A DNA stretch of 64,000 nt from positions 227,516-291,515 of the forward strand of contig JAMFTG010000139.1 in the NCBI GenBank assembly GCA_023974075.1, written 5' to 3'. The first letter of the stretch is position 1, and each line of letters starts with the position of its first letter. Below, one piece after another: positions 34,021 through 47,020 of the stretch. Origin of the DNA: Chaenocephalus aceratus. Lineage: Eukaryota > Chordata > Actinopteri > Perciformes > Channichthyidae. The translations under genes and the position numbers were made by a program. The notes below the pieces were generated by a model, which saw nothing but the letters and a program-made list of their open reading frames with translations, searched no databases and had not been told where the DNA came from.

Positions 34021-35267
34021 CCATTTTGGGACATACATCTCAAAACGGATTTCCTTTGAGGGGAAGGACATCTGTGAGTATGGCCTCCTGAGACGGTAAG
34101 TCCCTGGGTGAACAATAATTAAAGCTAACTAGTGTGTGTAAGAGGGTCTTTCTCACCGTGTATGTGATTAAAGGGAAGTATTAGGGATTCCAGGGGGGGA
34201 ACATTTTATCAGAGACTTGCAAGATATCAATCTAATCTCAAAAGGAACCTGACACTTTGCTAACTACAAAATGGATGACAGGTAATTTCCCGCCTTTCAT
34301 CACGACAGCTTCATTCGACAGATTATTATTACGGGCGGCAAACAAGGTTTATCTCGTAATGTTGACCAAACTCTATGCACACGGCTTCCGGTTTGATTAT
34401 TTAGGTAATGAGGTTCTGTGAAACTTCCTTTTGCTTCATTATCTGAGCTATACTTCGGAGCAGGTGCAGCTCGTAGCGGCTTATTATCTCATCGTCACGT
34501 ATCACTACATTCATTTTAGAGGGTGGCGTTTTACCACTTTCCCTTCAGAGACATAATGTGGCGCACTATAAACTTTCTGGGAATTACGCTTTCAATAGAG
34601 CTTCCAATTAAAAAGGCTTAATTCCTTGCCATTTATTCTTACGATTGCCTCGACTTATGACCACATTAAAAACGTCTTAAATCATAATTGCAATCCCAGT
34701 GGGAAAGGCAATCAAAAGTGATGCTGCAGTGAGCCTGGTGGGGCTTCATTTTTTTTACACCGGCTGCAAAAATATGTCTTTGTGGGTCAAAGTTCGTGGT
34801 TCTGCTTTTGTAATAAGTTGAGAAAGGCTGCTCTCATCTCACTTTGTTGAGATCCCTGTACCTCTGAGTCATCCCTCCCACCATCCATGTCTGCAGCTAC
34901 AGGTTTACACGGGGCTTCCTCCTGCTTCAGGGGTAATGAGTCAAGTGCCTCGACGGGGGGGCGAAACACGCGGCAGAGATAAACAAATCCAGAGCCTTCG
35001 AACGTCCCGTCGCAACAAGTTTCATGAACTGACTCATGACTGGGCATATGGTGCCACCGGTCCACAGCGAAATTAAAACTCGGTGAATCATACCAGCAGC
35101 CTGGCAAACAGCACGGAGGCACTAAGGAGGTGCTGGCCGACAGGCGAGGGGAGAAATAGATGTAACGGGATTACGTAAGTACAACACGTAACTGTATTCC
35201 CTGACAGTTGCATAGAAAAGACGGAATCAGATCCCTGTACAACTTGGGGATTACTAGCAGGGTTACA

Positions 35268-36625
35268 GTGTCACGTTGATTTGTGTGTCCTCCTCGGACC
35301 ATGCACTACGCATTTCAGTGGGTTTGTGTTAGAAAAGAAAGCAACCAATCAGATCTCGTTCTGGGTCTCTGGGTAGAATATCCTTCAACAAGGTATTCTA
35401 CATCCTTGATCGAAGGCCCTGGCCGTTGCACTGAATGAGAGCGTACGTTTGGACTGACAGTTTGATCAGCCAATCATATATCGATTTGTAGCCAATGGGC
35501 GTATTCTTTCAGAGTTCCCCTCGGTTCCAAAGGACTCTAGAAGGCCCGCTAGTTAACCGGCTCGAGACAGAGCATCTAGATCAGGGATGGGCAACTTTGA
35601 TGGTGGTGGGGGCCACATAATTGATGTACTGGCCACCAGGGGGCCGCAGATTCACTTGGAACACACACACATAAATTCCATGTGTTGTATGTAATTATTA
35701 ACAAATATACTAAGTCTGACATCTTCATTGACATTTTACAATCAAAGGGAACATCCTCTAATAAGCTCACTAAACAAATATCAGTTCACAGAAATGTTAT
35801 TTCATTTTTACAAGTGGCATGTTTGTATTGAACAGGTTATTAAACAGTGGAATAAAGCTATTTTAAACTATTGGAAAGCACGGAAATTGTGTGTATTGAG
35901 ATTAACCCAGACATTAGTTGTCTAACTTGAACCTAAAACACTTGTAGCCAGTCTCTGCATTCTCCTTATTCCACAATAAGGGGAATGTCAACACGCCCCG
36001 CACTTTGCTGTTCCTCAGCGCCACTCCCCCTCCCTCCCGCTGAAATTATGAATGAAAAGCGTAGTAATCATAGATAACACGGCAGGGTCCGTGACAGTTT
36101 GTTTTCATCTGATTTCAAATAAACGAAGTCTTTTTAAGAATATTAAACTTTTTTCGCCAAATTCAGATGATAAAAACAACTTTGAAGCTTGTAAAGGCAT
36201 AATTATAAGAGGCAACTTAACGTCACAGCAGGCATAACAACAGCCGGTGTTTCTTGTGAGGGTTTCCCCGGGAAACAAACACAATACACACAAATGCATC
36301 ACAGATTATGTTGTGGTATTTGAAATCATGTACGCAGCTCGCGATGTAACTAGGAGTCTAGTGGACGGTATCAGTACTACAAGTAAAACAAATGAAAAAA
36401 AAATAATATTTTTTTTAAATTAATTACGTTGTTTATAAATTAATATGAGGGCCGCAAAAAGAGGAGGTGGGGGCCGCGGGCCGCCATTTGCCCATCCCTG
36501 ATCTAGATGAATGCGACGAAGCAATTCATGCCGTTTTATTTTTGTTAACGTTGAAATGAGAAGTGCAACAGGTGAAGAGGAAGTTGTTGCGAGTACCCTT
36601 TTCAAGACGACAATTCAGACGGACA
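35268..36625 (+). repeat. Dispersed repeat, copy 1 (split by a hAT element)
   Basis: The flanks 35268-35573 and 36509-36625 together align, in reverse complement, with the uninterrupted 62408-62859. Shared words include CAACAAGGTATTCTACATCC, AAGGCCCTGGCCGTTGC, CCAATGGGCGT and GAAGGCCCGCTAGTTAAC. The family is not recognised; the CCAATGGGCG and CTCGAGACAGAGC parts look promoter-like. Confidence 0.85.
35574..36508. mobile_element. hAT element, 919 bp, with exact 8-bp TSD
   Basis: 35582-36500 begins CAGGGATGGGCAACTT and ends TTTGCCCATCCCTG. The duplications ATCTAGAT at 35574-35581 and 36501-36508 are identical. The paralogous repeat at 62408-62859 holds the site once (62546-62553) without the element, a natural empty site. 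The ends carry GGGGGCCACAT/GGGGGCCGCGGG words typical of this hAT group. No transposase frame is visible. Confidence 0.95.
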
Positions 36626-37039
36626 TTATAACACCGGGGGGGGTGTGTGTCTTCAGAAGGTCCAGTTGTGAGAGACACGGTTCTTAAGGATAATACTTTA
36701 AGTGTGAATCTATTCTTCTACTGCCTGAATCTGCTTCATGTTCTGTTTTTAATTCAGCAGGTGAACAGATATGTTCATAAAATAGTGTGTGTGAGATTAA
36801 CTGTGTGTGTATTAATCTAAAACGGAGCATTTTCTGTCCGCTCTTTAACTGCAGTCTGTGCTCATGTGTTTCAGCGTTGGGCTTCATGAAAGGCAGCTTT
36901 TCCTATAAACAAAATCATTTTTGATCCTAAATATCTTGGTTTCCTCTTTTCTAAAGTCACAATGTTCTGTTGTCTTGACCGAATACACATCTTATGGATA
37001 TTTATTTTCTCGTGTATTAATTTGCATTGCATTTGATGT

Positions 37040-37180
37040 TGAGGTAATCCAAAAGTAACTGGAAAGTAATCAGATTACTTTTATATTTTCATACTCAGAT
37101 TTGGTACCTGATTACAAGTTTTTAAAGTTAACTAGTAACTGTAACAAAATACATTTGTAAAGTACCCCTCCCAACCCTGC
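37040..37180 (+). repeat. Dispersed repeat, copy 2 (GATTAC-rich MITE end)
   Basis: GAGGTAATCCAAAAGTAACT, TTTTATATTTTCATACTC, CTGATTACAAG, GTTAACTAGTAACTGTAAC, and the terminus CCCAACCCTG at about 37171-37180. Pairs with 13260-13420. Confidence 0.65.
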
Positions 37181-37459
37181 TTGCCAACTACACACACCGA
37201 CTTTCTTAGCGCTGCTTTAAGAGAAACGACAGACTTGGGTTCGTATCGTTTTTGTTCCAAATGTGACACAAGTTTCTTTATGAGAGGAAATGTGTCACCT
37301 CAAGTAGAGGCGATAATTAATGCTGCTTTATGCTCACACCGCAACTTCCCTTCCGTTGTTTACATGCTTCAGAGTCACTGTTCCTCTCCTCCATTGTCAC
37401 ATTATATCTCTGTGTCGACTCTACATCGTCTCGTCTCGGCAGAGGCTTAATATAGAGAT

Positions 37460-37770
37460 ACCCAAGTCTGCCAAAAGGTAAACAAGGCAGATGGGCCGCA
37501 TGAGTGGAGGCAAGGGAAGGAATGGTAGAGGAGATGGAGAGGAAGGAATGGTAGAGAGGGAGGGGGAAACCAAGGAAGAGAAGAGGAAGGGAAGAGGAAG
37601 GGATGAAATATAAAGTGACACAGTGGTGATAAAGAGGGGAGGGAATGTGAGAGCACTAACGGAGACAAGGGAGCAGGAGTGGAGATGAAAGCCGGAGGGA
37701 GAGAACGAGTGCATGTACAAGGAGCAGGTTTGAAGGAGGAGGAGGAGGAGGAAGATGGGGGGGAGGAAGA
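37460..37770 (+). repeat. Polypurine tract (GGA/GAA-rich)
   Basis: About 310 bp that is mostly A and G on the plus strand with GGAGGAGGAGGAGGAGG at 37735-37751. The long minus-strand Leu/Pro/Ser frame is a consequence of composition. Confidence 0.8.
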
Positions 37771-38692
37771 GTGAGAGAGAGGCAGACATGATGGCTGAGT
37801 GACAGACCGTCACTCTGCGTGGCTCTGAAGCTCGGTGCTCTGAAGCAGCCATGGGAGAAAAGCCCTCGTGCTCCTCCACAGCGCCGCGAGAGAAGCACTC
37901 TGATTGCATCCATATTGTTCAACGTAGACGGTAGGTTATGTAAACGGGCACAACATTGCCGCTGTTGTGTCTTCCTAATTGGCAATGTTTTATGCAAAAG
38001 GAAATAAAGCCAAAAGAAGTCTGTTGTTACGTGTAAATGGTGTTTTCCTGCAGGTGGTATGTTAACTTTAACAACCCTGCACACATACGCCTTTCCACGA
38101 TATTAATGAGCAGTGATGAGAACGCTAACGCTTGCTCCATAACGCCTTTCACATTTCCAGCAGGACATTAAAACATCTTCTTAAATACCGACGAGAAAGA
38201 ACGGCTTCTTCTATTTTCAGACGGCAATTTCAAGGTCAGATACAAAATAATTGAAACGGAGGAACTTCTTCTACTTTGTTTTACTGTATTAGGTTTTTTC
38301 CCTAGGGTGCGATTAAATACTTTGTATCCCGGAGAACAACTTGTGCTCTATTTTCGTGCATCAAGTGAATTCGCTCCAAAATAGCCCTGATTAGTTTCTG
38401 CCTCTGCAAGCTTACAAGTGCATGTAATTGTTCTCCTAATGGCTACTCCATCCCGACGAGAAGCCAGCGAGAGAGAAAAGCCCCAGGCTCCAGAGGCGAG
38501 CGTTGCCCGCTCCCGCCACGGCTTGAGATTCATTTCCTCCACACTAAAAATAACACTTTAACCCTGAAAGACTTCCCGGCGTTGAGGATCGGAACAAATG
38601 GATTATTTTTTTCAGATGCAGGTGAAAAGCAGAGCTGTGCCACATGGCTGCGGGCCTCGGTCATTTGACAGTTTTAATACTTGATGTCTGCA

Positions 38693-38752
38693 CAACACAC
38701 ACACACACCACACACACACACACCACACACACACACCACACCACACACACAC

Positions 38753-38820
<68 letters not shown>

Positions 38821-38894
38821 CACACCACACACACACACCCACACCACACACACACACACACACCCACACACACACACACACACAACACACACAA

Positions 38895-38960
<66 letters not shown>

Positions 38961-39187
38961 ACACACTCTACCTCTCTCCTCCTCACATAACACCACACGC
39001 TCACACAATCTCTCTCTTACACACACACACACATATCTCTCTCTTACACACACCCCCCCCCACACCCACACACTCTCACTACCTCTCTCTAACACACACC
39101 ACACACACACACACACACACACCACACACACCCACACACACACACACACACACACACAACACACACAACACACACACACACACCACA

Positions 39188-39270
<83 letters not shown>
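38693..39270. repeat. Long (CA)n array, about 580 bp, interrupted
   Basis: CA units broken by CACCAC, AACACAC, CACCCAC and a CTCTCTC/TACACAC island at 38970-39100. The 200-residue His/Thr and Cys/Val frames through it are artefacts. Confidence 0.97.
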
Positions 39271-39273
<3 letters not shown>

Positions 39274-40479
39274 GCCGGTGACTGAGGGAATTCAATCATG
39301 TACACTTGTTATTAGACATTTGCATAATCTTCCACCTCAGTGCTTAGCCAATTGGATGCAGTTTAATATATGCACACTAGCTCAGGTGATATGGTGTAGT
39401 GTAACAGACGCATTCCAGCTGAAGGTATGAGCACTGCACTGCATTCCAGGCGTGCTGATGCATCGAGAGCATGGATTGCATTACCCCTCGCATTGCATGC
39501 TGGTCAATTAGGCATCTGGCAATCGGAGCCATACTGAGTGGAGGAAGCCCTTCCATATGTACACCCGTGCTTTCAAGGTGACTCCAGTTTCCAGGCAGCG
39601 GTCACGGTTAGTTTCTGACACTCACACCACAGATCGAGGTTGATTGAAGACGAGGTTCATTCACATTACAAACGAGTTTTGTTTGATTGAAGCATTACAA
39701 AAAATACATTTGAAGAAACCCCAAAAGTGTCTTTCTAAAAATACAAAGAAATCCACGAACCCAACATTTTTAAAATGTCTACTTTTCAACTGTAAGGTAG
39801 TTACAACGTATACTTCCTATAAGTCAAATGTAATGTATTAAGGGGCAACTATGTGAACATATTAATTATCTGCATGGCTAATTATCACCGGGGTGAAATA
39901 AGAAAATAAGGTATTCAACAATGTTATTCATGATACATCATTAAATCAGGCAGAGCACATGCACTGACTTTTTTGTAGATTTGTTTTACATGCAGTTGCT
40001 TTAGAAACGGAGAGAAAGAGCATCCATTCATGCTGCGATGATTCTTGGCTTTACCAACACACTTAAAGAGACAGTCCACACCAAAGTCAGTTTCTGAAGA
40101 TATGCTAAATCTCACTATGTTGTTCTAGCAGGAAACAGACAAAAGGGGAGGCAGCTCGAGTTGACACTTCGAGACCTCACTGGAATTGTATTTTCCAGCT
40201 CTGTCTTTCCACTTAAATCCAAATCTGTCATGGCGCTGTCTTTGGCGTGTACTGTTGCTTTAAGAGACGGAGAAACTGCTCGCAGGTCCACTCAAACACC
40301 TGCGCGCACTTTCAGCCATCGCCTGTAAAACGGGAAAAGCATATCATAAAAGACGACGGCGAGAGAAGGGTCGGTGAGAGGGGATTCAACAAAGGAGGCA
40401 GGTGCAGCCGAAGGTACTGAGGAGAACAGGCGGGCACAAGATGGAGGAACTACTCCGCAGAGGTCAGCGAGGGAGGGTA

Positions 40480-40556
40480 GAGGGGAGGGGGAGGGGTGAG
40501 GGGAGGGGAGGGGTGAGGGGGAGGGGTGAGGGGTGAGGGGAGGGGTGAGGGGGTTT
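40480..40556 (+). repeat. G-rich tandem repeat (GAGGGGTGAGGGGAGGG)n
   Basis: Runs of four or more G every 5-7 bases over about 75 bp; a candidate G-quadruplex-forming tract within the intron. Confidence 0.85.
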
Positions 40557-40883
40557 GGTCACTGCGGGCCCGAGGATCGCTCTCCGTCCGGACACTGGGT
40601 GAGCTTAATAGCCGGTGTGGAATAAAGAGCTATTCAGAAAGTGCCGGTTATGGAGAGTGAAGTGTTGGCTGTGTGTAACGCCTCTCAGGTGACTTTACAG
40701 CTCAGAGCCGTGTGTGTTCTTAAGTAAAACATGATGTCACTTATAAAAGTGCCACAACGTGCTGGTGGGCTGAGAGGGGGGAGGCGGGGCCAGTGCTGGG
40801 TGACCTTTAATGAGTGCCATCACACGATGACTACAGTATGACTCAGGGACTACACGTTGGCAGTAACGATTCAACAAGTGAAG

Positions 40884-40884
<1 letters not shown>

Positions 40885-40916
<32 letters not shown>

Positions 40917-41081
40917 TGTCTGTGTGTGTGTGCTGTGGAGTGTGTGTGTGTGAGTGTCTGTCTGTGTGTGAGTGTCTGTGTGTGCGTGCGTGCGAGTGTG
41001 TGTGTGAGTGTCTGTGTGTGTGTGTCTGTGAGTGTCTGTGTGTGTGGGTGCGTGCGAGTGTGTGTGTGTGTCTGTGAGTGT

Positions 41082-41124
<43 letters not shown>

Positions 41125-41766
41125 TGTCTGTGTGAGTGTGTATGCGTGTGCGAGTGTCTGTGTGAGTGTGTGTGTGCGAGTGTCTGTGTGAGTGCGAGTG
41201 TGTGTCTGTGTGTGTGTGTGTGTATGTGTGCGAGTGTCTGTGTGTGTGTGAGTGTCTGTGTCTGTGTGTGTGTGTGTGTGCGCGTGTGTGAGTGTGTGTG
41301 TGTGTGTGTGCTGTGGTGTGTGTGTGTGCGAGTGTCTGTGCGAGTGTCTGTGCGAGTGTCTGTGTGTGTGTGCGAGTGTCTGTGTGTGTGAGTGTCTGTG
41401 TGTGTGCAAGTGTGTGTGTCTGTTGTGTGTGTGCGAGTGTCTGTGTGTGTGCGAGTGTCTGTGTGTGTGAGAGTGTCTGTGTGTGAGAGTGTCTGTGTCT
41501 GTGTGAGTGTGAGTGTGTGTGTGTGTGTGTGCGAGTGTCTGTGTGTGTCTGTGTGTGTGTGCGAGTGTCTGTGCGAGTGTCTGTGCGAGTGTCTGTGTGT
41601 GTGTGCGAGTGTCTGTGTGTGTGAGTGTCTGTGTGTGTGCAAGTGTGTGTGTCTGTGTGTGTGTGTGCGAGTGTCTGTGTGTGTGCGAGTGTCTGTGTGT
41701 GTGCGAGTGTCTGTGTGTGTGAGAGTGTCTGTGTGTGTGAGAGTGTCTGTGTCTGTGTGAGTGCGA

Positions 41767-41798
<32 letters not shown>

Positions 41799-41919
41799 CT
41801 GTGTGTGTCTGTGTGTGTGCGCGAGTGTCTGTGTGTGCGAGTGTCTGTGCAAGTGTCTGTGTGAGTGTGAGAGTGTCTGTGTGTGTGCGAGTGTCTGTGT
41901 GTGTGTCTGTGTGTGTGCG

Positions 41920-41965
<46 letters not shown>

Positions 41966-42040
41966 TGAGTGTGCGACTGTGTGTGTCTGTGTGAGTGTGT
42001 GTCTGTGTGTGTGTGTGAGAGTGTGTGTGTGTGTGTGTAT
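40885..42040. repeat. Complex GT-based array with a 233-bp higher-order unit
   Basis: GT repeats punctuated by GCGAGTGTCTG, GAGTGTCTG and GCAAGTGTGTG. The block with GCGAGTGTCTGTGCGAGTGT and the rare GCAAG (41406 and 41639) recurs with a spacing of 233 bp. Long Cys/Val and His/Thr frames are artefacts. Confidence 0.95.
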
Positions 42041-42627
42041 CATGGCCTGACTTAAGGTGAATCATGTTAGAGTTGCCAGTCGGGTCAACCTGAATAACAT
42101 GTGACGGGAAGCGGTGGATTTTAATTGTTTTAACGAACATGTTTCAGATTTATGGACCTCAACATATATTTAACATTTTAAAGTCCAACTTCCCAAGTTT
42201 TCTATCGTTTAGAAAAAGTGACTTCTTTTAAAAAGTATTGGTGAAATGAAAAGTCAAACGTTGTCGAATTGTGTTCAAGTTTGGGTCATTTCAGTAACAC
42301 TGATGCATTGTGGGCGACGGTGTTTATGATAATTTCCCGCGGGTGCTATTCTCACCTTGCTAGTGTCAGTGTGTGTGTGTCTGTGTGCGTACAGATTTTG
42401 TGACCAGCTCGCATCGCAACCATGCAGAAAGTAGTCCCAAAACACAACAGGTGTGTAGCGTGTCTCAAAGTGAAGGTGGAGTTGGAAATCGGGCCGGATT
42501 TGGCTTTCGACTGTTGTGTTAAAATAGCAAGATGGTCTTTTGTTCAATTTGCCACCGACACGAATACATTTTAGATTTGAGTTTGGTTCTTTGCAAAGAT
42601 TATGGCTGAAAATAGTTGTGGTCTATA

Positions 42628-42690
42628 TCAAGGCAAGTTTATTTAAACAGCACCTTTCTCCGTTATCATAAGAAGGGCTTATAGTGATGA
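42628..42690 (+). repeat. L2-like tail fragment (CAAGGCAAGTTTATTTAAA)
   Basis: CAAGGCAAGTTTATTTAAAC then AGCACCTTTCTCC: same family as 46146 and 55893. Confidence 0.6.
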
Positions 42691-44305
42691 TGAACGTCTG
42701 AGCAGCAGATATTGTGACGGAGTTAGAGGGGGCACACAGTCGGAGGCCATCAGTGACTGGATGATTCAGGCGGTGTCTGTTGCCATGGACTTCAGAAGTA
42801 TAAATAACTCTTTAGAAAACGCACTGGCATCGATGTCCTCCCCCCCCCCCCCCAGGACGCCTGCTCTTCCTCACGGAGAGAGTCAGCCCGAGTTCACGCT
42901 CTGCTCTCCTCCCGCCACGTTTTAATGAGTTTGGAAACGCCTGCTCCGCTTCATTCTCTCATCGAGGCCGTCCCCCCTGTGCTTGTCAGCTAAATTAGCC
43001 GCTAGCCTGGCTTTCTAAGTCCAGCCCACGCCAGTCCATCTCCACGTGCAGGAGTCACGGAAAAAGAGGGGGTAGAAAACAAAACAGAGGACCAGGAGTA
43101 TTGTGGGCCACGGTTTTGATGACACCCATTGTACTGCTTGCTCGCATTTAGAAAAGGTGGGCTCAACATCTCAACCCGACTGCTCACAGTCTTCTAAATA
43201 GCAGCTGGTCAACAGGTTCTCCGTGGAGTTCAACTTCCCACTTCTGAGCCGATGTCTCAGCTCACGGCTTTTATCTGTCCATAACTGAGGATTACCAGGG
43301 ATGCAAGCGTAAAGCGATGGTTGTCTTTTTAACAATTTCCTAAAGCTTATAGTCTTTACATCTCCCTGACATTTGCCGGTGAAATGGATTTACCGATAGT
43401 TTACTTCTACCCGTGTTCTTGAAGGGGATTTTCGTTGAAAGGAAAACTTTTGGGAACTTCCTGAGCTGTCACATCTATTAAAAGTGAAGAGTTCTTCCAC
43501 CGCCGAAAAATAAATGTGAAAATAGCAACTGACTTACAGACTGTACTTATTTTAAAGAATATTTTTTAGTGTCGCTACACATTTTCATTCATAAAAGCAA
43601 AACTGGAATATTAATTAGGCTAGCCAAGGAGGTATTGCTTTTGATTGAACTTGTTTAATAAAACAAACTTGTTGATTTGAAGGTAAAATGGAAGAACTCA
43701 ATATATTTAGGAGCAGATCCAAATCAAGCGATTACACCTGGGTGTTGTCTATCATGATGACCCCACGTGCCACTGTGCATTTGAATTGCTTGTGTTTCAT
43801 CCGATTGATATTTTACATATTAATTAACAAACCCAGGTGCCGAAATGGGCTTTTTAAAATGTCTCCACATCACACCATGCTCTCCAAATGGAGTTAAACG
43901 GACAGGTAATTGCTAACCATATCAATTAGTCAGTTAATAACAATGTCTTCAAGGGAACGCTTGTGTTAATAGTCCCCCCCAAAGACATTGTGATATGTCA
44001 CAGCAGGAAAAGCGTAGATGTCTATTATAAAATCAATGATGGCTGAATTCCATTTAGCTGTCTCAGTTTGATGGCCTTTGTATTACTCTCGCTGTCACAC
44101 TGTCAATTCAGCCACTGCTAATGATGTAATAGTACTAGTATAGTAATGTTCCTTTCTTTTCCTGCTATGGCAAGTCAAAATATCAGCTGTAAAAAAGGCA
44201 TTTAGTGACTAGTGGTTGCATGTATAAATGTAGCCTGATCGCTAGCTGGGTAGCTAACTTTAGCTAAAAATGTGTATATTAAGATAAGTAGAGCTTTTTC
44301 GTATC

Positions 44306-44671
44306 CTCTAGAGCAGTGTTTCTCAAACTTTCTCACACCAAGGACACTTAACCAATACAAAAACACTCGCGGACCACCTAACTCCACAAATATCCAAAAT
44401 AACATCGTTTTTCTAGAACAGATTACAAATCGCCTGAAAATGGTACAAACAAGTGGCAGCATGTGTGATGAAGGTGTTGCGCGGGGCCATATCATGCAAT
44501 TGAAAGTGAAACTTAAGCTCGCTCCATCGCGAAGATATTCCCGCGAGAGTGCGGAAAACTCAAATGGATTAATTTATTTCAAATGTGAAATGTTACCAAT
44601 ATACTCACGGGCCACTAGGGGGCGCTCACGCAGTGCTGCTCAAAGTGTGGTCCGCGGACACTGCTCTAGGG
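44306..44671. mobile_element. hAT MITE, 350 bp
   Basis: Element 44314-44663 starts CAGTGTTTCTCAAACTT and ends, inverted, CAGTGTCCGCGGACCACACTT. It is flanked by CTCTAGAG and CTCTAGGG (7 of 8). No transposase; short frames only. Confidence 0.88.
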
Positions 44672-44831
44672 GCAAGTGCAGGTTGAGTCTAAAGTTAGTT
44701 GAGTCAAGTCGAAGTTAGTAAGTCCTGGGGTCTATTATTAGGGTTTGACTACACCGTGTTTAAATGAGTTTCTCAGCTACATTACACACGTGCTTTTACA
44801 GCACAGTGGATACAGAATATATTTGAACGTG

Positions 44832-45352
44832 TGCAGCTTAAGTAATAAAATGGTCCTATACCTTAACCCCTTTCTTAGCGTGTCTTCGGTAACATTTTGG
44901 CAGATGAATAAGTCCTTGTTCAGTGTTTGCTTGTATTTCTCTCGCCACGTGGTTGTATGTTTACGATAACCGTTGCTGGGTTGGAAACTTAGCCTGTCAT
45001 TTGTTGAGCGAAGACGAGGTTCGATGTTACACTTTAGCTACACAGATCTATTTAATCGTAACCTAAGGTATCTTTGTCTTTCTTTAATAGCCTATATTTG
45101 GCCATCAGCTTAAGTAATGAAATCATCCTACTGCGGTACTTTAACCCTTTCTTAGCGTGTCTTCGGTAACATTGTGGCTGATTAATGAAGCCTTGATCAG
45201 CCTTGAACCGTTGCTGGTTTGGAAACCAGTCATTCATTTAGGCAAAGACGATGTTCTATGTTACAATTTAGATATACATATTAATTGTGTGTTTTGTAAC
45301 TTCAAGTGTCTTTGTCTTTCTTTAATAGCTTCACTGTACTTGGCCATCTCTG
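44832..45352 (+). repeat. Diverged tandem duplication, about 260-bp unit
   Basis: Copy 1 (about 44832-45103) and copy 2 (about 45104-45352) share in the same order CAGCTTAAGTAAT, CTTTCTTAGCGTGTCTTCGG, AACCGTTGCTGG, TTTGTCTTTCTTTAATAGC and TTGGCCATC. Divergence is considerable, so the duplication is old. No function inferred. Confidence 0.8.
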
Positions 45353-45490
45353 CACGGTTGTGTTCTGGCCCACCGAGTGGCTGCTGGGAGATGTATTTGT
45401 GACACAGCTGCAGCAGGTACAGACAGAAAAGCAGATATCTGGTGGTGAGAAATGGACAGGAAGTGAGATTGGGGCGAGGGGTTGGGGGGG

Positions 45491-45502
45491 GGGGGGTTTC
45501 TT
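45491..45502 (+). repeat. Poly-G run
   Basis: Homopolymer of about 12 G after GGGGCGAGGGGTTG; a likely place for length errors. Confidence 0.9.
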
Positions 45503-46145
45503 CTTGAAACTGTGATGCGGTTACTTCCACTCCGGCTCCGCTGCTTCCTTATCAACCCCGCCTGCTGCTCTGATTGAACCGGCAGCTTCACAGTCTCTGG
45601 CTGAAATAGATTGGGTTGCTGTTTCTATTACATCCTACAACCGGCTCAGACCCCTGCTGGTTATTTATTTGTTATGGGCTTTTCTCATTTGAGCCTGAGT
45701 AGCTCATCATTGCAGCCGGGGAGTCTGTCTGCTTGAATGGAAAGCTTGTTTCCTTCGCTGGGGATTTATGGACTCCTGACGTGGTGCCTGTGCCATAAAG
45801 CAGCAAAATGAGGACGGAAAAACGCTTTGTATTTGCCGAATCACATCCAAATTAACTGCATCTTCTTTCTAGACTTGCAGGAATCAATCTTTAGAAGGAC
45901 AACTTTCTCTGTTCTTTTCGGGGTCAAAGAGACGTTTTGTTCCTGGCATGGTTATATTAATCAGCTGGAACAAACCGTCAAATAAAAAATGGAAGAAATG
46001 ACGAGGCTCGGGCCTATAAAGATCAAGATGTCATCAAATATTCAAAAACTGGTTGGAGTTGTATAGGTCGTGCCATTTATTCGGGTAGCTGGACGGTGTG
46101 TCGAAGAGTCCGTTTCTGGGAGATTACACGTTTGACTACTTTGAT

Positions 46146-46260
46146 AGGCAAGGCAAGTTTACTTATATAGCACTTTCCAACACAAGGCAATTCAAAGTGC
46201 TTTACAAAAAAATGAAAGACATTCAGAAAATGGCATTTAAAATCAGTCGTTACAAAGAAA
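46146..46260 (+). repeat. L2-like tail (GGCAAGGCAAGTTTACTTAT)
   Basis: GGCAAGGCAAGTTTACTTAT, AGCACTTTCCAACACAAGGC and AATTCAAAGTGCTTTACA are the widespread fish LINE/SINE 3' domain. Confidence 0.7.
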
Positions 46261-46611
46261 AGCTAATAAAATAAACTAATAATGGGAGAGTAGAAAGATA
46301 CGGTGAAACTAAAACTGTCAATTCTAGGAAGAAACCTCTTTCAACATCTCCTTGACATTTGTAAAGACACCCATCAGAAACATCCAGCCCAACAGTATAA
46401 CCTTTAGAGCTGAAAGATTAGTCAATTCATGGATCAAGCCATTGTATCAGAGTTGATGATTCAACATAAAACATATAAGGATTTGGAGCTTTTTAACAAA
46501 GCATTCGTGCCGTTCACTTCGTCTAGACGGGGATCTTCTAAACGCAATCACTTACAGGTAATGTTGTTGCTTCATTGATAAGTGTTTTTAAATGGCTTTT
46601 ATTAAACATCA

Positions 46612-47020
46612 CTTTAAAGCAGGGGTTCTCAAATTGCGGCCCGCGGGCCAATGGCGGCCCTCGGAAATGTTTCTGGCGGCCCGCGATAGTTAATGTGACA
46701 CGCTGAAATGCATGCGTTATATTTTAATCCTCCATGGTCGTATCTAGTAAGAATTAGAATGGAATTTAAGAATGGTAAAACTGCGCGCCCTGGGGTGTCA
46801 TTCCTAAATTATGAATGACAGCTTGTGGAACGTTTGCTAGACTACTGGTTGCATGGCAACTAGGCATCTCGCGAGTTGCGGTAATTGGTTAGTACAATAA
46901 AGAAAGGATTTGTTTTGGAATTATTTTGTGTTCCGTTTTTTCTTGGGCGGCCCTCAATCCAATATTGGGTACCTACATTGGCCCTCACTCATCAAAACTT
47001 TGAGAACCCCTGCTTTAGAG
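46612..47020 (+). mobile_element. hAT MITE, 393 bp, copy B
   Basis: Element 46620-47012, CAGGGGTTCTCAAATTG to AACTTTGAGAACCCCTG, same length and orientation as 7607-7999 and nearly identical in sequence. Flanked by CTTTAAAG (46612-46619) and CTTTAGAG (47013-47020), 7 of 8. It inserted at the left border of another repeat (47018-47372). Confidence 0.93.

Noticed and set aside
38644..39430. His/Thr and Cys/Val proteins over CA arrays (also 11 kb, 24.5 kb, 41 kb, 50.6 kb and 58.5 kb)
   Set aside because: Pure microsatellite translation.
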